From Phaeobacter sp. J2-8 (GTDB lineage Bacteria; Pseudomonadota; Alphaproteobacteria; Rhodobacterales; Rhodobacteraceae): 64,000 nt of DNA. The notes under the pieces are model-generated. The model had not been told where the DNA came from, did not search any database, and was given only the letters and a program-made list of their open reading frames with translations. The stretch covers positions 62,001-126,000 of the forward strand of contig NZ_JALIEC010000004.1 in assembly GCF_022867865.1 (NCBI RefSeq), read 5' to 3'. The translations under genes were made by a program, and so were the position numbers. Below, piece after piece: positions 27,283 to 36,202 of the stretch. The first letter of the stretch is position 1, and the number at the start of each line of letters is the position of its first letter.

Positions 27283-28314
27283 TCAGTCGCCCGATTTGGC
27301 GGCCACAGCCGCGCGGGCCGCTTCGACAACCGCCCGACCGTCAATGCCATAGCGCGACTGGATGTCTTCGGCCCATTTGGCCTCGACCCCTGCTGCGGCG
27401 TCGCGCATTGCGGCCAAAAGCTCCGCCTCGATCGGGGCAAATGTCACGCCCATCGCTTCCAGCTGGCTGCGTGCTGCTGCGTCGGCGGTGTTGGTCGCCT
27501 CTCCCAGCCGGGTGGCAAGCGCCAGCCCCGACAGATCCGTGATCGCCGCGCGGTGATCGTCCGACAGGCGGTCCCAGGCGCGTTGGTTGAAGAAGATCGA
27601 GAAATTCGCCGATTGCAGCGCCGGCGACATGTCAACGCAGGACTGGGTATAAGGCGCGACACCAAAGGACACGATGGTTTCCATCGACAGGCCAAGATGG
27701 GCGTCAACGGTATTGCGCGAGGCCAGTTCCTGCACCTGAACCGCAGGAGAGGCCGTGATCGCCAGATCCATCGCCGCCAGCGTATCGGCAATCGTGCCGG
27801 GCAAAGCCCAGACGCGGCGCTCCCGCAGCTCTTCCAGCGTGGTGATCGGCGTATCGGTGACCGAACACAGGAACGTCGGCCCCAGATGGAAGCCCGACAC
27901 CATCTCGACGCCGCGCAGCACCTCTGCCTCGGCAAAGGTGTCGACGTAGGACTGCCAGAAGACCTCGGATGCGGCGGCACTGTCACCCAGGCTGATGAAC
28001 GGCATCTGCGTGACCATCGTGCCGGGGGCAGAATGCGCAAGGAACCCGTTGAAGATAAACCCGCCATCGGCCACGCCGTTGCGCACCGCATCAACCACAC
28101 CCGGCGGCGGCGAAACAGATTGCGCGGGAAAGGTGATGCGCACCGCGCCATCGGTCGCTTCGGCGATGTCATCGGACCAGGCCTGAAACACCGGCCAGAC
28201 AAAATGTGTCTTCGGAAAGAAGATATTGAAACTCAGTTCGGTTTCGGCCGCAACTGGCGCTGCGAATGCGGTGGTGGCCAGCGTTGCGGCGGCACAAAAT
28301 GTGCGAATGGTCAT
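27283..28314 (-). CDS. TRAP transporter substrate-binding protein (DctP family)
   Basis: 343 residues with a signal peptide (MTIRTFCAAATLATTAFAAPVAA, cleavage near 23). The mature protein has the DctP fold, beginning TELSFNIFFPKTHFVWPVFQAWSDDI with VRNGVADGGFIFNG, RRVWALPGTIADTLAAMD, and HLGLSMETIVSFGVAPY in the ligand region. It is a periplasmic receptor for an organic acid or aromatic substrate. It is recognisably similar to the second DctP protein at 54747 (shared LxFNxFxP, SLAPPP/SVSPPP and DGVAD/NGVAD segments). Confidence 0.92.
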   Translation of the reverse strand: MTIRTFCAAATLATTAFAAPVAAETELSFNIFFPKTHFVWPVFQAWSDDIAEATDGAVRITFPAQSVSPPPGVVDAVRNGVADGGFIFNGFLAHSAPGTMVTQMPFISLGDSAAASEVFWQSYVDTFAEAEVLRGVEMVSGFHLGPTFLCSVTDTPITTLEELRERRVWALPGTIADTLAAMDLAITASPAVQVQELASRNTVDAHLGLSMETIVSFGVAPYTQSCVDMSPALQSANFSIFFNQRAWDRLSDDHRAAITDLSGLALATRLGEATNTADAAARSQLEAMGVTFAPIEAELLAAMRDAAAGVEAKWAEDIQSRYGIDGRAVVEAARAAVAAKSGD

Positions 28315-28421
28315 GAATGTCCTCCCTGAATGTGGCCGAGTGGCCAGTGGACAGACGTTACCCGGCCCCAGCGATAAGCATCAGTGATGTTTTTGAAATC
28401 GCGATTGATCCCGGTTATCGC

Positions 28422-29316
28422 TCAAAGCGATGTCACGCGCCGCCGAATACACATTGCCAGCGCGTCGGCAGCAGGGGTCAGGGGGTGCCCCGCCCGCGAC
28501 ATCAACGAAATCCTGAGCGGGGCGATCTCTTCTCGGATCGGGATCGGTGCGATGTTCCAGCTTCGTCTGACCCCGTCCATCAACAGCGCCGGAAAGGTAC
28601 AGACCGCGCCCAGACTTTCGACCAGCGACAATGCCCCGAAGTAGGATTTCGGAGGTGGTCAAAGCCATCGGCGGCGTCAGACCGTGATCCACAAAAGGTT
28701 GGCGAAAAATATCCCCCGGACCGGTCGGCGCGCCGATCATGATCCATTGCGCTTCGGCCAACTCGCCCAGGGATCGTGCCTTCAGCAGCGGTGAGCTGTC
28801 CGAGGTCACCACCTGAATTGGCGTGTCGATCAGATGCTCGATCGTCAGCTCACGTGTCATGCCAATTGGCGGTTCGGGACCGATCAAAAGGTCGATACGC
28901 CCCTCGCGCAGCGGCTTTATGGCGCCCGGAAACAGGCCGCTCGACAGGCGGACCTCGATATTGGGATGGGTTTTGCGAAACAGCGTCAGGGCGCGGGGCA
29001 TGATCCGCATCGCCGCCAGCGGCGACAGACAGACATTGACCGCCCCCACCTGTTCGCCGCGCAATTGCGCGACCTCTTCGTCCAGACGTTCGATTTCCGA
29101 CGCAATCGTGCGCGCCCGCACCAGAATACGCTCGCCGATCTCTGTCAGCTCGACCCCGCGAGAGGTGCGCGAGAACACCGAAACCCCAAGCTCCTGCTCG
29201 GCCTGGCGCAGGGATTGCGTCAGCGCAGGCTGGGATTTGTCGAGATGCTTGGCCGCGGCCCGCAGGCTGCCGTGCTCTGCGATTGCGACCAGAACTTGAA
29301 TGTGTTGCGGCTTCAT
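28422..29316 (-). pseudogene. LysR-family transcriptional regulator, frameshifted
   Basis: Starts at 29316 with a normal LysR helix-turn-helix (QVLVAIAEHGSLRAAAKHLDKSQPALTQSLRQAEQELG). The frame is intact to TTSEILL near 28650, then one extra base shifts it; the correct C-terminus (FGALSLVESLGAVCTFPALLMDG through SRAGHPLTPAADALAMCI) continues in the next frame to a stop at 28422. Repaired length is 297 residues, normal for LysR. It is divergent from the SDR at 29411 and upstream of the TRAP genes, so it probably controls both. It is similar to the LysR at 51872, which sits beside the other TRAP transporter. Confidence 0.82.
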
Positions 29317-29410
29317 AGCGATCAGAAAGACTTATACATAGCGCTTTTTCAAGACTTTTCATGATCACAGGGCCCCGCCTAGGGTGCGGCGAACCCAAAA
29401 GGAGCCGATC

Positions 29411-30223
29411 ATGCAGAAACTGACCTATGCCGTCACGGGTGTCGCAAGCGGTATCGGTGCCGAACTGGCGCGCATTCTCAGGGCGCAGGGCCATGCGGTG
29501 ATCGGCTTCGATATTCATGAAACCCGCGACACCGTCGACCGGTTCATCGCCTTGGATCTGGACGACCCCGACAGCATAGCCGAGGCCGCCGCCGCCGTTG
29601 ACACCCCGCTGGACGGCTTGTGCAACAATGCGGGTCTGCCGCCGCGCACCGGGCTGGAAAAGGCGATCCTTCAGGTGAATTTCCTTGGCACACGCGCCTT
29701 TACCCAGGCCATGCTGCCGCATCTGCAAAAGGGCGGCTCTATCGTCAATATGGCCAGCCGCGCGGGCCACGGCTGGCGCGACGGGGTGGACCAGGTCAAG
29801 CGCCTTGCCAGCCTGACCCGGCGCGACCAGCTTGCCAGTTTCATCAAATCCGAAGGGATCGACGCCACCCGCTGCTACAATCTCTCGAAAGAGGCGATGA
29901 TCCTGTGGACCGTGTCCGAGACCGAGGCGATGGTGCAACGCGATCTGCGCGTCAACTCGCTCAGCCCCGGCGGCATCGCCACCGGCATCCTTGGTGATTT
30001 TCAAAAGGCTTTTGGCGCGCAAATGGCCAGAAACGTCGCACGCGCCGGACGCCCCGGCACGCCCGCCGAAATCGCGGAAATCGCCGCATTCCTGCTGTCG
30101 CCGACATCGAACTGGATCAAGGGCACCGATATTGCCATCGACGGGGGCATGGGGGCCTTTAACATGACCGATGTCATGGCGCTTGATGTGCTGCGTCTAC
30201 CGACGAACAAGGGCGCCGCATGA
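29411..30223 (+). CDS. SDR oxidoreductase, coniferyl-alcohol dehydrogenase-like
   Basis: 270 residues. Nucleotide motif TGVASGIGAELARIL, NNAG at 74-77, catalytic Tyr and Lys in CYNLSKEAMI, and C-terminal GTDIAIDGGMGAFN. The long insertion before the active site (GWRDGVDQVKRLASLTRRDQL) and the overall pattern resemble coniferyl-alcohol dehydrogenases and related aryl-alcohol SDRs. It may oxidise an aryl alcohol whose aldehyde is passed to the dehydrogenase at 23923. The ATG at 29411 follows AGGAGCC. Confidence 0.85.
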   Translation: MQKLTYAVTGVASGIGAELARILRAQGHAVIGFDIHETRDTVDRFIALDLDDPDSIAEAAAAVDTPLDGLCNNAGLPPRTGLEKAILQVNFLGTRAFTQAMLPHLQKGGSIVNMASRAGHGWRDGVDQVKRLASLTRRDQLASFIKSEGIDATRCYNLSKEAMILWTVSETEAMVQRDLRVNSLSPGGIATGILGDFQKAFGAQMARNVARAGRPGTPAEIAEIAAFLLSPTSNWIKGTDIAIDGGMGAFNMTDVMALDVLRLPTNKGAA

Positions 30224-30342
30224 CCCCCTGTGACCCACTGTGCGACCTGTCCAAGGCGCGCGGCTACGGTTTGCGCGGCCCGGCGCGGGGGCACACAGAT
30301 CGGTGGCACGGGGCGAAACCAACTTTGAACGCGCCTTAAAAC

Positions 30343-30711
30343 CTATCGTTCGTCAAAGGCTTGGCGGGATTTGCGAATATCGTCGTGGTGTGTCGCCGCC
30401 CAGTCCACCAGCAACTTGAGCGGCCCCAGCACCCCCTGCCCCAGCTCGGTCAGCTCGTAATGCACCGCAACCGGCGGGCCGGCATCGACCGTCCGGGTCA
30501 GATATCCGTCGCGTTCAAGACTGCGCAGGTTTTCGGTCAAAACCCGCTGCGTGATGTCGCCAACAGCGCGCCGCAACGCGCCAAACCGCAGCGATCCATC
30601 TTCGAGCGCCAGCACAATCAGAACCTGCCACTTGCCTGTCACTTTCGACAGCACCTGTCGTATCGGGCAAAGCTCGGCCTGTTCTTTCGTCAACGCGGTT
30701 ACCTGAAGCAT
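30343..30711 (-). CDS. HxlR-family transcriptional regulator
   Basis: 122 residues, one winged helix-turn-helix of the HxlR/DUF24 family: CPIRQVLSKVTGKWQVLIVLALEDGSLRFGALRRAVGDITQRVLTENLRSLERDGYLTR. The N-terminal Cys15 is the residue that senses thiol-reactive compounds in family members such as YodB and HypR. Divergent from the double-NTF2 gene at 30804, which it probably represses through the sites between them. Confidence 0.9.
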   Translation of the reverse strand: MLQVTALTKEQAELCPIRQVLSKVTGKWQVLIVLALEDGSLRFGALRRAVGDITQRVLTENLRSLERDGYLTRTVDAGPPVAVHYELTELGQGVLGPLKLLVDWAATHHDDIRKSRQAFDER

Positions 30712-30778
30712 ACCTGGTTCCTAAATAGTGCGTAATTGATACTTGGTGCGGTTTTGATACCACTGACACCACATTCAA

Positions 30779-30791
30779 TCAACTGAGTTGA
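30779..30791. promoter_or_regulatory. Palindrome over the double-NTF2 leader
   Basis: Perfect dyad TCAACT-G-AGTTGA, 13 to 25 bases upstream of the ATG at 30804 and just before its AAAGGA ribosome-binding site. A candidate operator for the divergent HxlR regulator; binding is inferred. Confidence 0.4.
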
Positions 30792-30803
30792 AAGGACCAG
30801 ATC

Positions 30804-31574
30804 ATGACCCCCACAGAAATCGCGCTGAACGCCGTTTCCGCAATTTTCATCAACTTCGATCCGCAAGCCGCCAAAGAGCTGCTTGCCCCCGATTACATCC
30901 AGCACAATGTTGCCGTTCCGACCGGCGCGGCCCCGGTGATCGGCTTCATTCCGGCGTTGCAGGACAGCGGGATCAAGGTCACCACCCACCGTGTGATCAG
31001 CGAAGGCGATTATGTCGTGCTGCACAACACCTATGACAATGCCCAGGCATTTGGGGCCGAAACCCTGGTGGCGTTTGACGTGTTCCGGGTCGCGGATGGC
31101 AAGGTCGCCGAACATTGGGACAATCTGACGCCGGTCGCCGCGCCCAACCCCTCGGGCCACAGCCAGGTCGATGGCACAACCGCAATCACCGACACGGACG
31201 CCACCCAGGCAAACAAGGCCCTCGTCACCGACTTCGTGCAAACCATCCTGATGGCGGGCGACACCGACCGGGTGACGGATTTCATTTCGACCGACACCTA
31301 TATCCAGCACAACAGCCTGATCGGCGACGGTCTGACCGGTCTGGGTGCGGCGCTGGCGGCCATGGCGGAACAAGGTGTGTCGATGGTCTATACCGATCTT
31401 CACATCGTGGTCGCCGAGGGCAATTTTGTCTTCACCGCATCCAAAGGCACCCTGGGCGATGCGCCGACCGCGTTCTTTGACCTGTTCCGCGTCGAAGCGG
31501 GCCGCATCGTCGAGCATTGGGATGTCGTTTCCACGATCCCCGAAGAGATGGCGCACGACAACGGCAAATTCTAA
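30804..31574 (+). CDS. Tandem NTF2-like (SnoaL-type) double-domain protein
   Basis: 256 residues made of two related NTF2-like domains, roughly 1-115 and 133-250. Each has the same framework: LLAPDYIQHNVAVPTG then FDVFRVADGKVAEHWDNL in the first copy; ISTDTYIQHNSLIGDG then FDLFRVEAGRIVEHWDVV in the second. Single-domain relatives are usually 120-150 residues and form dimers, so this looks like a covalently joined dimer. No signal peptide. Function unknown; the fold hosts small-molecule isomerases, hydrolases and binding proteins. The divergent HxlR regulator suggests a response to reactive compounds. Confidence 0.85.
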   Translation: MTPTEIALNAVSAIFINFDPQAAKELLAPDYIQHNVAVPTGAAPVIGFIPALQDSGIKVTTHRVISEGDYVVLHNTYDNAQAFGAETLVAFDVFRVADGKVAEHWDNLTPVAAPNPSGHSQVDGTTAITDTDATQANKALVTDFVQTILMAGDTDRVTDFISTDTYIQHNSLIGDGLTGLGAALAAMAEQGVSMVYTDLHIVVAEGNFVFTASKGTLGDAPTAFFDLFRVEAGRIVEHWDVVSTIPEEMAHDNGKF

Positions 31575-31592
31575 GCCCCACAGAGATCAAGA

Positions 31593-31616
31593 CAGCGGCG
31601 GGTCAAACCGTCGCTG
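31593..31616. terminator. Hairpin after the double-NTF2 gene
   Basis: Nine-base-pair stem CAGCGGCGG / CCGTCGCTG (one G-T wobble) with a six-base loop, 18 bases after the stop at 31574 and between convergent genes. No clear T run. Confidence 0.42.
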
Positions 31617-31680
31617 CCCCCCACCTCAAGACCCCTCAGGATCGCGGCCTATGACCTGCCCGCATCGCGTGGCGGCCCGG

Positions 31681-32379
31681 TCATTTGCCCGCAGCCACCT
31701 GCAATTCCGCGCGTGCGGCTTCGATATTGCCGATCGCATTGCGCAGGTGGTCGATCAAGGCCGCCGATGCGGTGGCCCCGTCCCGTGCCTGCAAGGCGTC
31801 AACGATGCGCTGGTGTTTCGCCATCTGCTGCTTGCGGTTGGGCCGCCGCTGGGATGAGACGAAGCGCGCCCGCCACAGACGCGTGTTGTATTGCTGATGC
31901 GTCTCGATCAACGGGGGATTATGGGCCGCCGCCACGATGGCGCGGTGAAATTCCATATCAATCTCGAACCGTCGAAGGCCGTCATCCTGTTCCGCCAGGT
32001 CGATCATTTCATCCTGAAGCGATGCGATATGCGACAGCTCGGCGTCGGTGGCGTTCCGGCAGGCCTGTTCGCCGGCCAGCCCCTCCAATGCGCCCTGGAT
32101 CATCAGCCAATGTGACAGGGTTTCTATCGACGGATCTGCCACCCGCAGGCGGCCGTCGACATAATCAACAAGGCCTTCCACCTCCAACAGCCGAATCGCA
32201 TCGCGCACCGGCGTGCGGCTGGTGCCCAGAAGCTCGGACAATTCGCGCTCGTTCATGGGCAACCCTGCCGGAAGCTTTTCCAGCAGGATCAATTCGCGCA
32301 GTTTATCAGCCGATTGCTCGGCAAGGCTTTTGGGCCGTTCGGCGGCAAGACTGCCACCAATAAGATCTTTCAAGGACAT
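31681..32379 (-). CDS. GntR-family transcriptional regulator, FadR subfamily
   Basis: About 232 residues: winged helix-turn-helix (LPAGLPMNERELSELLGTSRTPVRDAIRLLEVEGLVDYV) then an FCD domain with FEIDMEFHRAIVAAAHNPPLIE. The ATG at 32379 lies 11 bases from AGGAGG; a TTG at 32385 has better spacing and may be the real start. It is likely the regulator of the adjacent dehydratase/DHDPS genes and the divergent TTT-sulfatase operon. The TTGGT-N2-ACCAA element at 34600 is the kind of site FadR-subfamily proteins bind. Confidence 0.88.
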   Translation of the reverse strand: MSLKDLIGGSLAAERPKSLAEQSADKLRELILLEKLPAGLPMNERELSELLGTSRTPVRDAIRLLEVEGLVDYVDGRLRVADPSIETLSHWLMIQGALEGLAGEQACRNATDAELSHIASLQDEMIDLAEQDDGLRRFEIDMEFHRAIVAAAHNPPLIETHQQYNTRLWRARFVSSQRRPNRKQQMAKHQRIVDALQARDGATASAALIDHLRNAIGNIEAARAELQVAAGK

Positions 32380-32497
32380 TACCAACTGACCCTCCTATTG
32401 AACCTTTTGCCGCAATCGACCCGCAAGCGCCATGCCAAAGCTTATTTCAAATCATCCGGCAACAGCGCCGGTGACAGGTTTTTCCCAATTATCATGC

Positions 32498-33406
32498 TCA
32501 CTTTCCCCACTTCAGGACCAACGGGTCCAAGGGTTTCAACAGGTCGATCATCCGTTGCCGGATGGCCGGGTGCAGGGCCGGGATCGGGTGGCGGCAGAAC
32601 TCTGATCCGATCACCCCGCCCTCGACCATCGCGGCCTTGCAGCTTTGCCAGCCGCACTGCCGGTTTTCGTGGTTGATCGCCATCGCCACGCGGCCATAGG
32701 CCTCGGTCGACCCGGCGATGTCGCCGGCGTGGTATTTGGTGATCACCGGCTTGATCTGGTCGACGATCATGCCACTGGTCATCGAACCCGTCGCCCCGGC
32801 ATCCAGATCGGCCAGAAGCGTGATCGCCTCTTCACCGTCAAACGGTGCTTCGATGGCGTCCCCGCCTTCGGCGATCAGCGCACGCAATTTACCCGCAGCG
32901 CGCGGGCATTCGATCTTGAACAGCCGCACTTCCTCGATGTCCTGCGCCATGCGCACCAACAAAGGCACCGAAAGCTCCACGCCCGACATCGGCGCATCCT
33001 GCACCATGATCGGAATGCCGACCGCGCCCACCGCCGCGAATTGCTGAAACGTCTGCTCCGGCGTGCCGCGCAGGGTCGCCCCGTGATAGGGCGGCATCAT
33101 CATCACCGCATTCGCGCCCAGATCCTTGGCAAAGCGCGCGCGTTCCACCGCAATCGGCGTCGCATAATGGCTGATCGTCACGATCACCGGCACGCGCCCC
33201 GCCACATGTTCCAGCGACAGACGCGTCAGCACCTCGCGTTCCTGATCGGAAATCAGGAACTGCTCGGAGAAGTTCGCCAGAATACAGATCCCATCCGCGC
33301 CCTGATCAATGAGGCAATCAAGCGCACGTTTCATACCACCGAGGTCGAGCGTGCCATCGTCGTTGAACGGCGTGGGCGCGACGGGCCAGATACCAGACCA
33401 GCTCAT
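32498..33406 (-). CDS. Dihydrodipicolinate synthase-family lyase (keto-acid aldolase/dehydratase)
   Basis: 302-residue DapA-superfamily barrel. The Schiff-base lysine is Lys164 in RLFKIECP. Two DapA marks are altered: the usual GTTGE loop reads ANFSEQ (44-49), and the YNxP tyrosine region reads MVQDAPMSG, without the tyrosine. True dihydrodipicolinate synthase is therefore unlikely; relatives act as aldolases or dehydratases on 2-keto-3-deoxy sugar acids. Its ATG overlaps the stop of the upstream enolase-family dehydratase (ATGA), whose product would be just such a keto-deoxy acid. Confidence 0.85.
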   Translation of the reverse strand: MSWSGIWPVAPTPFNDDGTLDLGGMKRALDCLIDQGADGICILANFSEQFLISDQEREVLTRLSLEHVAGRVPVIVTISHYATPIAVERARFAKDLGANAVMMMPPYHGATLRGTPEQTFQQFAAVGAVGIPIMVQDAPMSGVELSVPLLVRMAQDIEEVRLFKIECPRAAGKLRALIAEGGDAIEAPFDGEEAITLLADLDAGATGSMTSGMIVDQIKPVITKYHAGDIAGSTEAYGRVAMAINHENRQCGWQSCKAAMVEGGVIGSEFCRHPIPALHPAIRQRMIDLLKPLDPLVLKWGK

Positions 33407-34578
33407 TCCGTGATCTCGAAATGCTGGAGGTGCTTGTCAGAAATCGTGATCCCCAGACCCGGCTTGTCGTCATCCAGTTGCAGGAAACCATCAACCGCCT
33501 CCGGGTCGCCTTCGAAGATGTAATAAAACAGCTCATTGCCGACCTCGACATCGAAGACCGGGAAATATTCGCTGATCGGGCAATTCGCATTGGCCATGGT
33601 CAGGTGATAGTTATGGACCTGCCCGGCATGCGGGATCACGGGGATCTGGGCCGCCTCGGCAATGGCGTTGATCTTCTGGGCTGCGGTGATGCCGCCGACG
33701 CGGTTGGTGTCATATTGCAGGACACTGACGGCTTTCTTGCGGATCAGATCGGCGCAGCCGATGATCGAAAATTCATGCTCGCCACCCGAAATCGGCACGA
33801 TGTTCATCGCGTTCAACTCGGCATAGCCTTCGACATCATCCGCAATCACCGGCTCTTCCAGCCAGCGCGGCTCATACTTGGCCAGCTTCGGCAGCATCCG
33901 CTTGGCGTAATCCAGGTTCCAGCCCATGTAGCATTCAAGCATCAGGTCGTTGTCGTAGCCGATCACCTCGCGCAGGGCCTCCACGCGTTTCAGGTTTTCG
34001 CGCATGCCCATCATGCCGTCCTTGGGGCCATAGCCGAATCGCGATTTATAGGCGGTATAGCCATTCTTCATCGCTTCTGCGGCCTCGGCCTGCATGTCTT
34101 CGACCGATGCGGCATAGAGCTTGGAGTAATAGACCGGAATCTTTTCCTTGGTGCGCCCGCCCAGCAGTTTGAACACCGGCTTGCCGACCAATTTGCCCAT
34201 CAGATCCCAGATCGCGATGTCGATGGCGCTGATCGCGGTCATGCCAATGCCCTTGCGGCCCCAGGCATGGGTGCGGCGGTACATCTTTTCCCAGATATAT
34301 GCGTAGTCAAAGGGATCTTCGCCCACCACCAGCGGCGCATACCAATCGTCGATCGCCTTTTTCACCACGGTCGGGGCCAGTGCGGCGTTGCCGATACCGA
34401 TGGTGCCGTCTTCGGTCTCGACCTCGACCGTCAGCCACTGGTGAAACCGGAACGATGCCATCGCATCGCCCTTCATCCACAGCGCATCGGATGCATTGGT
34501 ACAGAAGTTCCCCGAAGGCGGGACCGTGGGCCCGGTCCAATTCCAGACTCGGGTGCGGATTGATTTAATTTTCGTCAT
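33403..34578 (-). CDS. Enolase-superfamily dehydratase, L-rhamnonate dehydratase-like
   Basis: 391 residues. Barrel-domain ligands Glu215 (MLECYM), Glu241/242 (RWLEEPV) and Glu267 (SGGEHEF), with catalytic His317 ([11 protein letters not shown]). The SGGEH block and the following [20 protein letters not shown] point to the rhamnonate-dehydratase subgroup, which turns a 6-deoxy or related aldonate into a 2-keto-3-deoxy acid. Paired by a 4-base overlap with the DHDPS-family lyase. The ATG at 34578 is preceded by TGGAGAAGC; a longer upstream frame runs into the operator region. Confidence 0.85.
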   Translation of the reverse strand: MTKIKSIRTRVWNWTGPTVPPSGNFCTNASDALWMKGDAMASFRFHQWLTVEVETEDGTIGIGNAALAPTVVKKAIDDWYAPLVVGEDPFDYAYIWEKMYRRTHAWGRKGIGMTAISAIDIAIWDLMGKLVGKPVFKLLGGRTKEKIPVYYSKLYAASVEDMQAEAAEAMKNGYTAYKSRFGYGPKDGMMGMRENLKRVEALREVIGYDNDLMLECYMGWNLDYAKRMLPKLAKYEPRWLEEPVIADDVEGYAELNAMNIVPISGGEHEFSIIGCADLIRKKAVSVLQYDTNRVGGITAAQKINAIAEAAQIPVIPHAGQVHNYHLTMANANCPISEYFPVFDVEVGNELFYYIFEGDPEAVDGFLQLDDDKPGLGITISDKHLQHFEITE

Positions 34579-34594
34579 GTTGCTTCTCCAGCTC

Positions 34595-34625
34595 TTGCTT
34601 TGGTGTACCAAAAACCGTATACCAA
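34595..34625. promoter_or_regulatory. Promoter/operator between dehydratase and TTT-sulfatase operon
   Basis: TTGGT-GT-ACCAA (34600-34611) is followed by GTATACCAA (34617-34625), so TTGGTGTAC and GTATACCAA form a 9-bp inverted pair with one mismatch. On the plus strand TTGCTT (34595-34600), a 17-base spacer and TATACC (34618-34623) make a plausible -35/-10, with the dyad inside the spacer. The 23 bases 34600-34622 recur exactly at 51731-51753. Confidence 0.65.
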
Positions 34626-34701
34626 GAGCTGTGTCAAGTGCGAACCTTTGTTATTCAAAAGCATCCACACCCAGGAACAGACACTCACGGAGGAGGAATA
34701 C

Positions 34702-35659
34702 ATGTTTACTTACAAGACGTTGACCGGAACACTTGCCGGACTTGCGCTGGCAATCGCCACTGTCCCCGCCCAGGCCGAAGACTTTCCCAACGGTCCCATC
34801 GAAGTCATCAACAACTCAAAACCCGGCGGCGGTTCGGACATTTTCCTGCGTTTCGCCACGGAAAAAGCGGGCGAGGTTCTGGGCGGCGACTTTATCCACC
34901 TGTCGAAAACCGGCGGCGTCGCGACCAACACGTTGAAATACGTGGCAAGCAAACCGGCGGACGGCCAGACGCTGTTCATCGTCAATGCCGGCACCGCCCT
35001 GACCATGATGCGCGGCAAGGTCGATCTGACCCGCGACGACATCGTTCCGCTGGTGCGCGGCACGGTCGATCCGGAATTCGTGGTGGTCAAGGCCGGCCGC
35101 TTCGCCGACGCCAATGAATTCCTCGATTTCGTGCAGAACAATTCGGTCAAACAGGCCTGGCACAAAGGTCGGCGGCAACCCGCATGTCAGCGCCCTGCGG
35201 TTCCGCAATGCGCTGGAAATGCAGAATCAGGTCTATGTGCCCTTTGAAAAATCCGGCGAGATCATCATCAACGTGATCAACGGCAATGTTGATGTCGCGC
35301 TGCTGAACTTTGACGAATTCGAATCCCAGTACAAGGCAGGCCAGGTCGAAGCGCTGGCGATCCTTGCGCCGGACCGTTCGGTCAATTCGCCCGACATTCC
35401 AACCGGTCACGAAGTTGGCCTGCCGATCAACATTTCCGTGGTGCGCGGCATCGGCGTGCGGAAAGGCACCCCCGAACCGGTGATCGAAAAGCTCGAGGCC
35501 GCCTTGATCGCATCAATGAACAGCGCCGGGTTCCTCGAATACCTCGCCGGATCGGGCCAGGATGCCACAAGCATCGCAGGCCGCGAAGAATTCGGCGCCG
35601 AATTCAACGAGATGTACGAAGGCTATCAGTCCGTCGCCAAGGACCTGATGGGCGGATAA
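34702..35659 (+). pseudogene. TTT transporter receptor (TctC/Bug family), frameshifted
   Basis: First gene of the plus-strand operon, with a strong GGAGGAGG site. Signal peptide MFTYKTLTGTLAGLALAIATVPAQA, then the Bug-receptor opening PIEVINNSKPGGGSDIFLRF. The frame is intact to NNSVKQA, then one extra base near 35155-35165 shifts it (GGCCTGG instead of GGCTGG would fit); the rest, GTKVGGNPHVSALRFRNALEMQ to SVAKDLMGG, is in the next frame. Repaired length is 318 residues, normal for TctC. It would capture a carboxylate in the periplasm for TctAB. Confidence 0.82.
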
Positions 35660-35667
35660 TTCTCTTT

Positions 35668-35692
35668 GGCCGGCCCCCTGTCGGGCCAGGCC
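35668..35692 (+). other. Stem-loop after the tctC-type gene
   Basis: GGCC-GGCCC (35668-35676) pairs with GGGCC-a-GGCC (35683-35692), a 9-bp stem with one bulge and a six-base loop, 8 bases after the receptor stop and 29 before tctB. No T run. Its position matches the stem-loops behind the other binding-protein genes. Confidence 0.45.
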
Positions 35693-35721
35693 GCTCCCAT
35701 GTCCCTTGATCCAGGTAAATC

Positions 35722-36192
35722 ATGACCGATACACACCACCGGTCCATCCAGCGGACCCAGTTTCTAGAGGCTCTGGCCGTCATGGCCTTTGCCGCCGCGC
35801 TTTATGGCGTGACCTTCACATTCGACCGTGTGCCACCGTTGCTGGCGCAGGGTATCCAGCCCACCGTGTTCCCCCGCGCCATTCTGGCGATCATGTTTGC
35901 ACTGGGTCTGATCCGGGCGATCAATGCCGCCCGCCTGTCTGCTGCTGACATTGAATTTGTGGCACGCACGAAATCCATCCCGCCCATTGTCTTTTTGACG
36001 GCCGGCCTGCTGATCGTGCTGCCGATCCTGATGGCGATGATCGGCACCTTTCCGGCGCTGGTGCTGTTTTTGCCCGCGCTTTCCCTTCTGTGGGGCGAAC
36101 GGCGGTGGAAGCTTATGGCGCTCAGCTTCGCGGGCTTCACCGGCTTTGTCTACGTGCTGTTCCGTCTCATCATGAACGTCCCCCTGCCCTGA
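35722..36192 (+). CDS. TTT transporter small membrane subunit (TctB family)
   Basis: 156 residues, four hydrophobic segments (about 13-32, 40-62, 82-105, 108-150). An N-terminal Gln/Phe-rich leader precedes FLEALAVMAFAAALYGVTF. Fits the DUF1468/TctB domain. It pairs with the large subunit encoded 10 bases downstream. Confidence 0.85.
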   Translation: MTDTHHRSIQRTQFLEALAVMAFAAALYGVTFTFDRVPPLLAQGIQPTVFPRAILAIMFALGLIRAINAARLSAADIEFVARTKSIPPIVFLTAGLLIVLPILMAMIGTFPALVLFLPALSLLWGERRWKLMALSFAGFTGFVYVLFRLIMNVPLP

Positions 36193-36202
36193 GGTCCGAA
36201 AA

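Noticed and set aside
26488-28329. 613-codon plus-strand open frame opposite the first TRAP operon
   Set aside because: It is rich in His, Arg and Gln, crosses three well-supported genes on the other strand, and is explained by high GC at third codon positions, which removes stops from that antisense frame.
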